From the NCBI GenBank assembly GCA_963575645.1, contig OY754475.1, positions 8,370,001 to 8,434,000 on the forward strand: a stretch of DNA of 64,000 nucleotides, given 5' to 3'. Positions 1-11,694 of the stretch are shown here, piece after piece. A model generated the notes under the pieces. The model ran no database searches and was not told the DNA's origin. It was given only the letters and a program-made list of their open reading frames with translations. The position numbers and the translations under genes were made by a program. Numbering within the stretch: the stretch's first letter is position 1; each line of letters starts with the position of its first letter. Source of the DNA: Xanthostigma xanthostigma (taxonomy: Eukaryota; Arthropoda; Insecta; Raphidioptera; Raphidiidae).

Positions 1-79
1 CAAGAGAACGAAGACGGACCGCCGACGTTGCTCCAATCTAGTTTCAGATCGAGAAGTAAAACAGTTGGAGACGCTGCAG
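1..79 (+). CDS. Internal exon of the 5' gene (left edge cut by the window)
   Basis: Read in frame from base 1 it encodes [20 protein letters not shown] followed by TVGDAA. It ends one base into a codon at the donor CAG|gtaaac (intron starts at 80). The phase-1 end matches the phase of the acceptor at 2250, giving an Asp codon at the junction. The exon may extend upstream of the window. Confidence 0.7.
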
Positions 80-3000
80 GTAAACGGGAAATACCAAAAA
101 TACAAAGCGAACTGCATAATACCTTCTTCTTTTCAATATTAATAGTACTAACAGACGCTCGAACTTGGTCCGGTCCGACAACGGACATGGTACGGCGGAT
201 CTTGCAACAGACGACCGAATCTGTTCCCATCGAACCGGGCGGACACGCAGACTACTGTACAGACGAACAGATTTGGTACGGAGCGGACCAGATCCGCTGT
301 CCGCTTCGAACCAAGTTCGACAGTCTGTTAGTACTATAACATGTCTGTTCCAAGTATTTTTTTGCTGATGTAAAAATCCGTCCAGCCGTTACACAAGAAT
401 TTTATGTACCCTCCGCAATCGGATAAAAACAGACCAGTGCCTTGATATTTTCGTGTTGTTATTAAAACAAAACTTTGGTTCATTCCTCGTAAGACAAATA
501 CAGCAGAACCTCAATAAGTCGAAAACCTCTATAACTCGAACAAATGTTTTGTTCCCTTCCCTTCAAGCCATAAAACCTCCATTACTCGAAAGCTCAACCC
601 TCTATAGATCAAAATAATCAATAACTCTAAAACTAGAATTTTTTGTCTCCCTTGAAGTTCAACTTACAGAGGTTCTACTGTATATCAAACTGAAATAAGT
701 GTCAGATTGAACTTATTTTGCTTAAGACACAAAGCTAAAACCGCACCACAAAAATAAATAACCAGAAGCATAACTCTCTATTGCGAGCTTTTCTCATTCT
801 TGTGACCTCGGTGCTCGGTTAGTCTTGAGATTCTATCCTGAAACGGCCAGTGCTGTATCGTCTCTAATGTTGGAAGGTTTACAGCGAATTGTTTCTTACG
901 CGTCAGGTTTAATAAGACATTTTATTTAGTTACTTTATCTAGGTACTTGTTTATACACATATCTATAGGACGTATAGGAGGACGTGCAAAAAATATAGTA
1001 TATACAGGTTGTCCCATTAAGAATGGGACATAGAACAACCGCAGATTCTCCAATTCAAAATAAAACGATTAAGCGAAATATGCTTAGATAAAATGTTACT
1101 CGCTCTACCAGTGGCGTACGGCAGGAGTAAGTAATGCTTGTACCCCTTCTAAATGTTACGCCGCTGTCTAAATTTTAATTTTGACTATAATTTTAATTTT
1201 TTTGATATTTTCTAAGTCAATAATGTACACTTGTTAGTTTGTTGTAAAGTCATTGGTTTTCGAGATATTCGCAGTTAAAGATAGATAGACATGTACTTTT
1301 TATTTGTATTATTATTAATAATATTCATTTTTACAATTTTGTCTTAAAAAAACTGCGAATATCTCGAAAACCAATGACTTTACAACAAACTAACAAGTGT
1401 ACATTATTGACTTAGAAAATATCAAAAAAATTAAAATTATAGTCAAAATTAAAATTTAGACAGCGGCGTAACATTTAGAAGGGGTACAAGCATTACTTAC
1501 TCCTGCCGTACGCCCCTGGTAGAGCGTACTGAACTAATTTTTTTATTGTTAGGTGCATTTTATGATATTTAACAAGTGTGCCGATTTGAGTAAAATTATA
1601 CGGTGTATTAAAAAAATTATGGACATTAATAATTTTTCAGTTTTCAACTTCAACACCCCGTATTTCGGAAACGAGTAACATTTTATCTAAGCATATTTCG
1701 CTTAATCGTTTTATTTTGAATTGGAGAATCTGCGGTTGTTCTATGTCCCATTCTTAATGGGACACCCTGTATATCTCAGGCGGAATGATATTATCGCTCG
1801 AATGACTGTTCAAACTCGCTGACTCCCGTTTCAACATAATATCACACCTCGTCGTAATATAAGCCATTACGACACTAGATATACAATCTACTATTTTAAT
1901 TCGGAACCTAAAGGAATGGTGAGACCTCTAATGAGAAAAGCGCCGAACTGTCCTAAGCGAGGTTTTTGACCGGATACACATTGATTTAGAAAAGCATGAT
2001 GGAGGCTAACCTAGCCTCCATTATGCTTGTCTAAATCATAGTTTTAAATCCATAGTTTACCTGTCAAAAACCCCCCTTAGGACAGTTCGGCGCATTTCTC
2101 ACCAGAGGTCTCACCATTCCTTTGGGTTCCGAATACTTTTATTTCGTATAAAATCATGTCAAAAAGAAAATTTCAAATTCGCCCGACTATAAATCGAAAT
2201 AGGCCGTTTATTTTTAGACACCCTGTGTTTTAATGAATACCCTATTTCAGATCAACCGATACAAAAACGACCACCGGGCACAACGGACGGCGAAAAATCG
2301 GATCCGGGTACAAAATCGGAAGGCGAAGAAGATTCTCAAGCCGGCGCAACAGGTGCCAAATCAAAAGCGACTTTAGGTCGAACGCCAAACCATTTGACTT
2401 TAAGGTAAGAGAAATGCCTCGATTCAGACCGACAGGGGCTTGAATTCAATGGCATTAAGCCTGCCGTTCACTTCAACGGAACAGCCACGTTTCACTGTTA
2501 GTGGAAGGCAGTCTTTACTATTTTAAGTACACAGACATTTTAACAAATTTTGCACAAGCACTAAGTAAAAAAATACGATTTAACCAAATCAAATTTTTCC
2601 TCAATAACTTTAAATCAAGTTGATTTTTATGTCGCTATATTTTTACTTTAGTTCAGCCCCGGATCTACGATTTTCTCGAACCGGGGCAGAAACTTGATAA
2701 TGGCGCGGGCGCCCCCTCTCTCCGGCGTTTAAGATAAATTACTCACAAATATATAATAATGTTTGACATTTTTAGTGAACAGAAAACATGCAAATCGGAA
2801 AAAGGTGCCCCGGTTTCACAACACCCCCCCCCCCCCCCAAATCCGGGGCTGTTTTAGATAAGTATTTCATAAGCATTAACGCCAGGAAGAAAGTTCTGGC
2901 TAAAATAAAATATTAATAAAAAAAAACTTTTTAAAGACAAGCTTTTATTAAAATGTACCAAAAAGGAAAAATACTATTAAATAATATTTTAGGTTCATAA

Positions 3001-6000
3001 TCATAAAAGCGTGGTCTGTAAACTCTATAATCGTTTATTAGTCACAACCCACGCTTTTATAATTCAAAAACTATTCTTTTCCTTTTTAGTTATAACAGAA
3101 ATAACGTTGCAGCGCATATCTCTTCTGCGCATGCGTCGTTTTTCTCAAAAAAATAAAAAAAAAACAATAGGGCTTTTCATCTATGCATGTCAAACAACTT
3201 ACCAAAAGTTTGTTTCGGTCCGTTTAGCCGTTTGACCTGCATCGTGCTCAGGGTACTTCAAAACAAAGAATTTTGAAAAAATAAATTTTGATCTAAATTA
3301 AGTACCATTGTGGTATTGGAATGGTAATAATATCGTAATTTTTTTATTATCGGCGCTCATGGCCCCACTTTCGACACACGTTGAGGCATTATAATTATAA
3401 AACTTATTAAATACCGAACATTACACTAAATGACACAAAAATCTTTTTTAATTCAGTTTTGCATTGAATTCAAGCCGAGAGCGTAGAGTAAAATGTTACG
3501 GTAAAAAAATTATATAATGTGAACCAACTGTTTCAGTACAACATCTACATTATCGGCCGGCAGTACAGGATCCCAAGCAAGACTTATCCAATCATCACAT
3601 CAGCCTGAAAACTACCAGCCAATGATAGTGCAGGACTTAGGTAAGGACGTGGAAAACGACGCATCTATAAGTCCCGAAGCGCCTGCGCAAAATAATATAC
3701 AAGTGACAGCCGATGTTCATGTGTCAAATCACGCCGACGAAGACTTGATCACAACTTACAACGATATTAAATCGCAGTTAGACAGTTCGCTTGACAAATC
3801 GCCTAAGAAAATCGACAAACCTACTCGCGACAAGTCGCCAATTAGTTGTAGCACTAGAATACAAATTCAGCAAAACGGTGACATAGGCTCCTCTGTGAGC
3901 TCGCCGAAAAAGTTTTTAACGGCCGATAATAATCACGCCTCTTCATCGCAATCGAAACGTGACAAATCGCCAACAAACAAAACTAAATCGCACAGTCGCG
4001 AACCGTCACCAAACAAAACGACCGGGTCTCGAAAAAGCACTAGAGAAGTATCTCCGAACAATAAATGCGTCGGGGTTTTGAAAAAAAGTAGTCGCGAGGA
4101 TTCGCCTAACAATAAATTAACGCCGGCCGGGTCTAGAAAGAATAGTCGAGACATATCGCCTAATAAATTGACGCCGTCTGGATCTAGAAAAAACAGTCGC
4201 GAAATATCGCCGAACAAATTTAATTTTACTCATTCGAGTACGCGCGACAGTTCCCGCGATAAATCGCCAAGTAGCAGTAAATCCGCCCCTGTGTCGAGAT
4301 CTAGCAGTCGTGACAAATCGCCCAGCAACTATCTGTCAACTAGTTGCGACAGATCCCCGTCACGAAGTCGCGAAATATCTCCGTGTAGTAGCCGATATAC
4401 ATCGCGCAGTAACAGTCGGGACATCTCGCCGAATACCGGTCGGTATTTATCGGCGCCGGGAAGTCGCGACATATCGCCGAGTAGACTCGACGACAGATCT
4501 CCGAAACGCCATTTTATAAATGCACAGAACTCTATTGAAAAGTCACCGAAACGTTCCCCGAAAAAAATTCGCGATCGCTCAACGAATCGTAGCGAAGAAG
4601 TAATAATTGTAAAGCATTGTAGGAATTCGAAAAGCGATTCTAGAAGTCCGAGCGGTTCGCGTAAATCTAGTTTAACGCCAAGTTCGCGTAAAAATAGTGA
4701 AGAAGAAACCGGTCGTAAATCGTCAATCGGTCATCACACGTCGAGAAAATGCGAAAGCAACACCAAAAAACTTTCGTCGCGTAATAATTCGCAAGAATCG
4801 CGCGCCAGTTCGCCGAAAATTGTTAAATTGAACAGTTCTTTGCGAAGCAATTCGTTCGATGCTCGGATAACATCGACTAGTCCGTCTAGATCGCCGCAAC
4901 ACGATACTAGCCGAAACAGTCCGGGGAAGTCGCGTTTGAGCAGGTCGTTAAGTATCGAGAATCCGACTTGCATGCAATGTTATTTGAGTAACAAACACGA
5001 CAAGGAGAAAGGATAACATTTGCTACGCCCGGCGACGGTGGATTCGCGACAGGGCGACGTACTGATCAAAGGGCGCGTTGTTGACAAATGTTCGTGCGAC
5101 GAAATACGTTGCTAAACGTTCATGTTTTAAGCCCGCCAAGCACATGCGCACGTACCTCATTCAATACCGCGCATTTAGTCCGTGCGTTTTTTGAAAGATT
5201 TGTGTACGCTTCGATATCGACAGGCGCGTGCCGTGTGCGTCTGTGTTCAACATGCTTGAACGTTTCCAAGGAATTTATTATTAATGCGTGCGTCTATGGC
5301 GGGCTTTACAGTGGTGTGCGGTTAAAAATTATAAGAAGCGTCCAGATAAATAATTAAAAAAATCATAAATCTTTGCCATTATTATGATATTAATAAATCA
5401 ATTAAACTCATTTTAATTAACTGAAAAAACAACTAAAAACGCTATTGTAAAATATTTTATCATTTTTAAGTTATTCTGCAGGGACCAAAATAATGAAATT
5501 CAAAAAAATCCACGTGAACAAATAAATTGAATTATTTTTTGACGTTAAGAAAAATGCTTTGGTCTCTGCCAAATTACTTGAAATAATTATGCTTCTTCTT
5601 AACAAGTTATGCGTTGCCGCATTTGCTTTAAGGGTAAGGCCACATGAAGAGCGTTCAACGCGCGTTAGCCTAACGCGCGTTTACAATTTCTATACAATTG
5701 TATAGAACTGTTTATATGATAACGCGCGTTGGTGGCGCGTTGAACGCGCGTTATCATATAAACAGTTCTATACAATTGTATAGAAATTGTAAACGTGCGT
5801 TAGGCTAACGCGCGTTGAACGCTCTTCATGTGGCCTTACTCTAATAAACCGCTCGCCACTGAAAAAATATCAGTGTTGCTAAAACAACGTCTGTGTTGTT
5901 TCAACAACATTCTAAACTCATTGTCAAACAGTTCGACAGCAAACTATCACAAATGCCATTCGTTTTTCATTGTTACGTTTTATAGCGACAATTATTGTTA

Positions 6001-9000
6001 AACTATAATAAATCACTATGCCGTTCAAACCAAAAATACTTAACGCAATAACGTTGCTAGACAATCTATCGTTGCAAAGCAACATGTTCCTAGAATAATT
6101 AATTATCGTTTTTCGATTTATATGGCAAAAATTAAGCGACTTCGTCGGGGCAAAAGGCATAAGTGCAAGCCAGCTAGTGGTTAAATACAGGGGCGAATCT
6201 ACGTCTTATTGATGTCCAATGGAGCCCAATTTTTTGTTAGATTAAAAATCTTTAAATTGAGGTTTAAAATTAATTTATAAAGGGAACAACATCGAAATCA
6301 GAATTGAAACTTGGTGACCTGATCCAAAAAATTATCAGAATTCATTCAAAAAGTACTCAGATAAATGTAAAAGTATTCAAAAATAGTAATAATTCAATTT
6401 TGGTGGGCCTTTGACACTTGGGGTCCCAGGGCATAAGTTCTATTAGTCCCTATTAGTGATGTGCCGGATATCCGTATCCGTATCCGCGAATATCCGAGGG
6501 AGAAGAAAGATCCGTATCCGTTAGTTTTTGGCGGATCTTTTACCTTATTAATTTTCAATTCATAGATGAAATTTTATATATATAGGTGATTAGGTAAAAA
6601 TGAAAAACTGTTAAATTCCATTCAGATTATTTTTTGTTTTTTAAAATCATATTTGGCACCTTTATATTGCAAACATTTATCGTAGTGAGTACCATACCAA
6701 TAGTACATAACTCAGAGGTACTAAAAAACTATTTTTATAATGAGATATTGCACATCGATCTTTGGAAAGAGACAATCTGTTATGAGAGTTAACTCTTAAA
6801 GAGGTCAATAACTTTTTCCCATAACAGATAGTCTCTTTCCAAAGGTCGATGTGCAATATTTACCGCCGCGTACTCTAAGAAAGTTAAGATCCGTATCCGC
6901 GGATCTTGAAACCAAATATCCGTATTCAGATCCGTATCCGCGGATATACATTTTTAACGATCCGGCACATCACTGGACCCAATGTAGATCCGCCCTTGGC
7001 TAAGCACATACTTTGCAAATAAGGGCGATTCATTCACTATTTAGCACCTTTTCTAAAACAGCATTTTTAATTATAAAGCAACAATCGTAGAATGAAATTA
7101 TTTTCGTTAATTTTAGGCAATTTAATCGTTAATGCGTCGCGTAGAATTCGTTTTGAGAAATATAATAAAACTTTTTTCGTGGAGCGAAATATTGCTAAAA
7201 TAATACGTGGTAACTACTTAGCGAATTTTGGGTAGCGAAAATAAACATTTCACATATTTAAAATAATGTTAGTGTGTTTTTGTGAAACAAAATATATAAA
7301 GCTAAACAAGTTAGAAACGTTTGTGAAATGTAGGAATAGTCGCTATTTATCAATAAAGTTAATTTCTGTAAACCAAAATACATCGCTAAATGATTTAGTA
7401 GCTTTTTAAAAGATATTGAACAGGTTTTGTTCTATATATATATTGACTATTAATGAATTTTAAGTATTACTGATGCAGAAACTGAAACATAGGCAAAGAT
7501 AACTTTTTAAAAGCTACTAAAAATTATTTTTCTTGTCCAATTTTTAGAACGGGGATTACGAAACATCAAAATAAGTTTTGTTAGTTTATCATTATTGATA
7601 TTAAATCCTATTTCTAAGAGCGTGACAAGTTGTAAATAAAATATCATTATTCATTTAAATATCAAAATTATAAATAGAAATTAAATTGTATACGATAATA
7701 TTCATGAATTATTTAATTATCGAAAATATTTTCAATAAAACTATTTATTTTTTGACAGAAATCCGTATAAAAATGAAAATTCGTCGACACGTAATTTCTA
7801 TTTATCCAATGCGAGCAAATAAAATTCCAACCAGAGTAGGAGAGACAGAGAATATAGATTATAGACGCTTAACATCTCAGATTATCAGCGTACGTGGTAT
7901 CTATAAGTTCATTCTTGGACGCAATGCATTGACTCAGTAACCGACAATGCGAAACGGAGATATATTATATTTTATTTGTCTGCAAACAAGTGCTTGTATC
8001 ATTTTACCGGTTAGCGCAAGCGCACTATGCATTTGTCCGCAGACAGAGATAGATATACAGTTTTCTACCCAAAGAGAGAACTTACTGTTTTCTATCGCTA
8101 TGTTGGTGTACAACTTTTTAGATCTATGGTCTCAATTTATCACACATTTTATGATCCATGCTTTCTGACAGCCACTCTGCTTGGAAATTTATCCGCTCGC
8201 ATTATATTAGGCCATTTTTTGTAACGCAAACTATCACTGTATAGATTTCGAGAATTTTACGAAAATGTACAGCGCTCTTTCAATTATGGATACCATTTAA
8301 TAAGTTTCTGTTGAAAACTTTTGGTTTTAAAGCGCTACAATTCCGTTAAAATTTTTCTAAATCTAAAAATCATAGCATGATTCACAATTTAAATTGGAAA
8401 CAGTTCTTTTTTTTTGAAAATAAATACTACATAATAATAAAATATTATTATTAGAAATACGTAAGTTTGCTTGAAAATGATAAATATTAACTTCACAAGC
8501 TACAAGTATTGTTGAAACCAATTTTGGATTTAAACCAAATTTGTCGCTTACGTCCAACGTGATCTTAAGCTGATGCCAAAAAAACTCTGGGTGACTTTGA
8601 AACTGCGAAAATTTTTCTAAAAAAGATTAAACGCAAATAACTATAAGTACCAAATTAAAATTTAATAGCTGTTGAGGCATGCTCAGGCTCACACCAGGCC
8701 TAGACATTTTTTCGCTGCTGGATAATTTGTCCAGTCTGTGTTCAGGCTAATTTTTACAACGATAATAAATATGTGAGGGTCCAATTAGGCACCAGAGCCT
8801 AGCTCCTACGTATGCTTTAATTCAGATGCCCGCAGTTATATGAAAATCGCAAGATCCTGATTTCGCGCAATCAAAATGCTGTTGGTTGATATATTCAAAA
8901 CAAATTATTGCTGATTTGCGCACCTGGCCTGGACTAGCTACGGCGCTGGGAATTTATTAACTGTTAAGAATTTGTTAATAGCCGCCCATGTAGTGATGCT

Positions 9001-10307
9001 GATGTTTATATGGCAAGCCCATGGCTCTGTTACAAGCCCCCAGTTCCAAGAGGTTCTAATCCGTGACCTTGGTTTTAAATTTTATTATTAAAAAATAATA
9101 AATAAGTATTTGTGTTAGGGCCATCTGTTGATAGTTTTAAAATAAATTTTAATAAAAATTTAATAAACATTTATCTAATTTTAAGGACTGTTTCCATTCA
9201 TCAATTTTTATTATTTATTTTAACGGTTTCGTTTGCACTTTTTTTGAAATTTCTGACGCCTGTAATCATACGTTATGTTTTTGTTTTTGCACACGCTTTG
9301 TCGCTTTTATAGTTGAGCACGCCAACTAGTTGTTTAAATGTCTTTTGGATTTCTGCACAATGAGTCTTGATATCCATGACCCTTTTCTGAATCCTGTATT
9401 TGATTGGTGTACAAACAAAGAAAACAACTGACGATACAAAAACAAAAGAATATTTAAAAAAAAACAATATCAGGTTAATGCATGTTCGAAATGAAATATT
9501 TATTAATAATCTTATTCATAAGATTCCAAAATTTTATAGATTTTTATGATAGTCATGTTTGATGTTTAGAAAACAGAATTAACTCAAAATAATGAAATTT
9601 TGTACTAGATAGATAGTGTGTAATTATTATTGGTCATTATTAGATAGTAAAGATAATTTGTAAAAAAAAACAAATATATACCTATGCTATATTTCGGATT
9701 ATTTTTACTTGTCTCCAATTAGATTTAAAGGAAATATATTCCCAAGTAATATACTGTAAATAACAAGGAATTTAAAACACGTTAATCACAAACAAAAACA
9801 TATTCACACAAAAAAATATCCAATCAAATACAGGCACGTAAAAAGATTTGAACCCTTTGCAAATGAACAGTTTTTTCAAAATTTCACCTCACTTTGTTTT
9901 CTCAAAATTACACTGTGTGTAATCAACCAATTGCAAGCGCACAGTTTTCATATTATCCTATTGTTGGCAAAAAAAAGAAAAAAATAGAAAGTCTAGAAAC
10001 AGATGACAGTCTAGACAATCAGAGAAACAAATGTTATAGAAACAAAAAAGAATCTGATTATTATCTCTAATCTGTTATAGGGTCGCCAGTGTGGAAACCA
10101 AGAGACAATTTGCTGATCACAGCTAGTATAGAAACGCATCCATCATCTTCATCATCAACAAATATGACGTCATCGACGTCCACGTTTAAAAAACCGCCAG
10201 ATGGTAACCAAGAGGCGTTAATATCTAGTCATACGTTACCGAGACATCGGCAACAAGGTCTCACCGGATCGAGGAAATCGCTTGTAGAAACGAGTAAAAT
10301 CGACTAA
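1..10307 (+). CDS. 3' part of an unrecognised gene, spliced isoform: join(1..79, 2251..2404, 3537..3640, 10081..10307)
   Basis: Four plus-strand exons join in frame and end at a TAA at 10305-10307; the 5' end lies outside the window. Donors are CAG|gtaaac at 80, AAG|gtaaga at 2405 and TTAG|gtaagg at 3641. Acceptors are tttcag at 2250, tttcag at 3536 and ttatag at 10080. Phases agree at each junction (1, 2, 1). The visible 187-residue tail is hydrophilic, rich in Ser, Thr, Gly and Pro, and looks disordered: it begins [20 protein letters not shown], passes through [14 protein letters not shown] and ends [10 protein letters not shown] see no catalytic domain or membrane segment. It resembles the cytoplasmic or regulatory tail of a larger signalling or membrane protein, but that is inference and I do not recognise the family. 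The alternative C-terminus at 3641-5016 is annotated separately. Confidence 0.75.
143..336. mobile_element. MITE with imperfect terminal inverted repeats, in an intron
   Basis: The left end TAGTACTAACAGACG is mirrored at the right end by CTGTTAGTACTA, and the outer 40 bases on each side are largely complementary (GAACTTGGTCCGG against CGAACCAAGTTC). The interior is G+C-rich compared with the intron. There is no coding capacity. A short TA-type target duplication is possible. Confidence 0.6.
501..680. mobile_element. pogo/Tigger-like MITE
   Basis: The ends CAGCAGAACCTC and GAGGTTCTACTG are inverted copies with one mismatch, flanked by TA at 499-500 and 681-682. The inner sequence repeats the theme of CTCTATAACTCGAA and CCATTACTCGAAAG. 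A CAGTAGAA-type terminus with a TA duplication is typical of pogo-like Tc1/mariner relatives. It is non-autonomous. Confidence 0.6.
1004..1770. mobile_element. Long fold-back element with a terminal hairpin
   Basis: The element starts ACAGGTTGTCCCATTAAGAA and ends with the mirror sequence through GGGACACCCTGT. The arms of about 300 bases pair almost perfectly around a centre near 1310-1340; the right arm carries about 140 extra bases (about 1535-1690) that the left arm lacks. The termini contain a small palindrome, TCCCATTCTTAATGGGA. The right half recurs at 53170-53640 in the same orientation. I do not recognise a transposase. Confidence 0.75.
1899..2134. mobile_element. Fold-back element, about 235 bp
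   Basis: The left end TTCGGAACCTAAAGGAATGG and the right end CCATTCCTTTGGGTTCCGAA are inverted copies. Pairing continues inward (GGTGAGACCTC with GAGGTCTCACC, CGCCGAACTGTCCTAAG with its mirror) to an inner hairpin GGAGGCTAACCTAGCCTCC near 2000. It ends about 115 bases before the exon at 2251. Confidence 0.65.
2251..2404 (+). CDS. Internal exon of the 5' gene
   Basis: It has the acceptor tatttcag|AT and the donor TTTAAG|gtaaga. It encodes about 51 residues starting [20 protein letters not shown] and ending PNHLTL, rich in Lys, Gly, Thr and acidic residues. There is no stop in the used frame. The G+C-richer codon use contrasts with the surrounding AT-rich intron sequence. The phases fit both neighbouring exons. 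Confidence 0.75.
2655..2850. repeat. Degraded repeat with an internal poly-C tract
   Basis: Begins TTCAGCCCCGGATC and ends near AATCCGGGGCTG, which is roughly its inverted copy. The block CGAACCGGGGCAGAAACTTG is repeated at about 24840. A run of C lies at about 2823-2839. It is probably a hAT-like non-autonomous element. Confidence 0.45.
3095..3240 (+). repeat. Partial copy of a dispersed repeat (family also at 45230 and 61355)
   Basis: Contains TCTCTTCTGCGCATGCG and AACAATAGGGCTTTTCAT, followed by GTTTGACCTGCATCGTG. The same ordered blocks occur at 45240-45350 and 61370-61500. It is non-coding. Confidence 0.5.
3537..5016 (+). CDS. Extended alternative last exon: Ser/Arg/Pro-rich SRDxSP-repeat C-terminus
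   Basis: After the acceptor tttcag|T at 3537 the frame stays open to the TAA at 5014-5016. The first 104 bases (3537-3640) are shared with the spliced isoform; 3641-5016 is used only if the donor TTAG|gtaagg is skipped. The extension is about 459 residues. From roughly 3790 it contains many short repeats of the form (S)R(D/E)xSP, such as RDKSP, REVSP and RDISP, with [20 protein letters not shown] showing a local repeat of about 16 residues. It is strongly basic and Ser-rich, with dozens of possible proline-directed or SR-kinase phosphosites. The C-terminus ([18 protein letters not shown]) contains a Cys-x-x-Cys. The open frame is far too long to be chance in AT-rich DNA. The function is unknown; it resembles an SR-type disordered scaffold. 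An AATAAA lies at 5392. Confidence 0.78.
5392..5397 (+). promoter_or_regulatory. Candidate polyadenylation signal for the long isoform
   Basis: AATAAA about 375 bases after the stop at 5016, at the start of a very AT-rich stretch. It would end a transcript that does not use the donor at 3641. In this base composition such hexamers are common, so the position is the main argument. Confidence 0.35.
5633..5842. mobile_element. Near-perfect palindromic MITE in an intron
   Basis: About 100-base arms mirror each other: TAAGGCCACATGAAGAGCG at the left and CGCTCTTCATGTGGCCTTA at the right, with ACGCGCGTT repeated inside each arm and a short spacer near 5735. It should form a single hairpin of about 200 nt if transcribed. 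The flanks give no certain target duplication. Confidence 0.7.
6454..6975. mobile_element. hAT-like non-autonomous element, copy 1
   Basis: The ends are TAGTGATGTGCCGGAT and ATCCGGCACATCACTG. It has inner runs of ATCCGTATCCG at both ends and a central palindrome around 6745-6870. An inverted-orientation copy with an exact 8-bp target duplication lies at 56394-56927. The flanks here match poorly, so the insertion is older or one end is eroded. Confidence 0.65.
7838..7895 (+). repeat. Short dispersed hairpin unit, copy 1
   Basis: GAGAGACAGAG is followed by TATAGACGCTTAACATCTCA and ATCAGCGTACG. Similar units are at 10987, 21399, 24202 and, inverted, at about 30918. GACGCT and AGCGTC in the better copies are inverted repeats about 20 bases apart. 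Confidence 0.4.
10081..10307 (+). CDS. Last exon of the spliced isoform of the 5' gene
   Basis: The acceptor is taatctgttatag|GG. When joined to the exon ending at 3640 it reads [14 protein letters not shown], continues through a Ser/Thr-rich stretch ([19 protein letters not shown]) and ends [15 protein letters not shown] before TAA at 10305-10307. It is 74 codons after the junction codon. The codon use is richer in G+C than the flanks. The phase fits exactly with the donor at 3641, and no other open frame nearby looks coding. The 6.4-kb intron separating it from exon 3 contains several repeats and no other supported exon. Confidence 0.72.
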
Positions 10308-10986
10308 ATATCCACTAAATATAATTGACACGCGTTCACACATTAAAAATAATAATGACCTAACATTGTTCACACGTCATTCCTAACTATTCTGTACGCA
10401 TGCGCATCGCTCATTTTGCACGAATCAGTACGAATACGAAAATCAACTCTGTGCTGCTATTCTCGAACGCTCAAAATAACACGAAACTAGATTCTATCGC
10501 GCATGAAACAGCCATTTTTTCACTTCGATCATGAAGAACGGGTTTCAGATCGGCTAAAGTCGGTTATTGTCGGTCGATTTTTAATCAAGATGAGTTAAGA
10601 CAGTAGTTAATGAAGAAGATGTGACAATGCCAATTGCATAGTCAATATGAATATTGAATGAGAAATATAATAACAAAAAAGCATCGCGTAAAACATAAGC
10701 AAACGAATAATTTAAAACAAAATGAATCTACTTACATGTTTAACGTGACTCCTGCGAATACTGCAGTTTTGTAGTTCCAATAACCTGAAAAAAAGATTTT
10801 TTTAAATTAGTAAAATTGTTGGTTCAGCCCCTAGGTCTGGTCATCCGACCAACGCTAATGATGTACGTGTTATATGACAAATACACTAAAAATCAGATTA
10901 TTCAGAATAAAAATGAGCTGATGCCAAACAAAAGAACGGTGGTTACGTAATACGATTTTGCATTTGATATTTATAGTACCTTGTAG

Positions 10987-11045
10987 AGAGAGAGAGAGAG
11001 ATTGTGAATTATAGACGCTCAACAGCCAAGGTCATTGTATAGATA
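10987..11045 (+). repeat. Short dispersed hairpin unit, copy 2
   Basis: A GA microsatellite is followed by TTGTGAATTATAGACGCTCA and ACAGCCAAGGTCATTG. It is almost identical to the copy at 21399 up to the second half of the hairpin. Confidence 0.45.
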
Positions 11046-11436
11046 ATATTGGTACATATGCATACAAAATCGGTTAACTAATTAAATTTTAGAATTGGTT
11101 CGAGCATATTCGTAAATATTCAAGTGACCTCGAGAATAGCAGCTATGCACTATAGAAGCTCGATATCATCCGAAAAAAAGTCGAATCAGTACGTACGAAA
11201 TAATCAGTGGCGTTATACAAAAATTGTATTTGAATATTAAACTGGGATCAGCTAAAATGAACTTTGAGAATGTAAAATACATTTTTGTAAAACGAAATTT
11301 TCCTCGATTGATAAATGTTGCCAAAAAAAGACGAGTCTAAAACCGACGGATAATTATTATCGAAAATCAAAATGACATTCCCACCGCGACCTTTTTTTGT
11401 GAATGACCGTAATAAGGTTAATTGATTCTTGATAAA

Positions 11437-11694
11437 ATGTTTCCATTTTACGACTCAGAGAGTGGATTGATTACACAAGCCAAAACGAAACGAAAAAAAT
11501 ATAATACCCAAAAATCTGATACGAACAAATGTCATAAAAGAATTAAAGCTCTAATGTACCTCGATGATCAAGAATGGATACGAAAATGTATTGATGCTAA
11601 ATTAATCAATCGATTTTTGAAAATTTTTGGAAACAATAGTATTCCTGGGCTGCAGATAGCATTGTCAAAAAATTTGATTTGTCAATGGGCTTAG
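11437..11694 (+). other. Doubtful 85-codon open frame, not accepted as a gene
   Basis: An ATG at 11437 opens a frame encoding a Lys-rich peptide (YDSESGLITQAKTKRKKYN near the start). Its last 15 or so codons lie inside the MITE that starts near 11642. There is no Kozak, splice or homology support. It may be chance or a decayed TE fragment. Confidence 0.15.

Larger units (their letters stand above)
5398..10080. other. Remaining 5.4-10.1 kb: AT-rich intron or 3' flank without a supported gene
   Basis: Apart from the palindromic MITE and the hAT-like element, I find only short open frames with AT-driven codon use and no splice support. A hairpin-forming dispersed unit is at 7838-7895. The stretch lies inside the intron of the spliced isoform of the 5' gene. 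Confidence 0.5.

Noticed and set aside
28..368. Overlapping plus-strand open frames at the left edge
   Set aside because: They run out of frame with the exon at 1-79 and through the MITE at 143-336. The in-frame exon with matching splice phases explains the coding signal better.
3933..4973. Minus-strand open frames opposite the SRDxSP repeats
   Set aside because: They are antisense shadows of a strongly biased plus-strand repeat, with no independent start or splice evidence.
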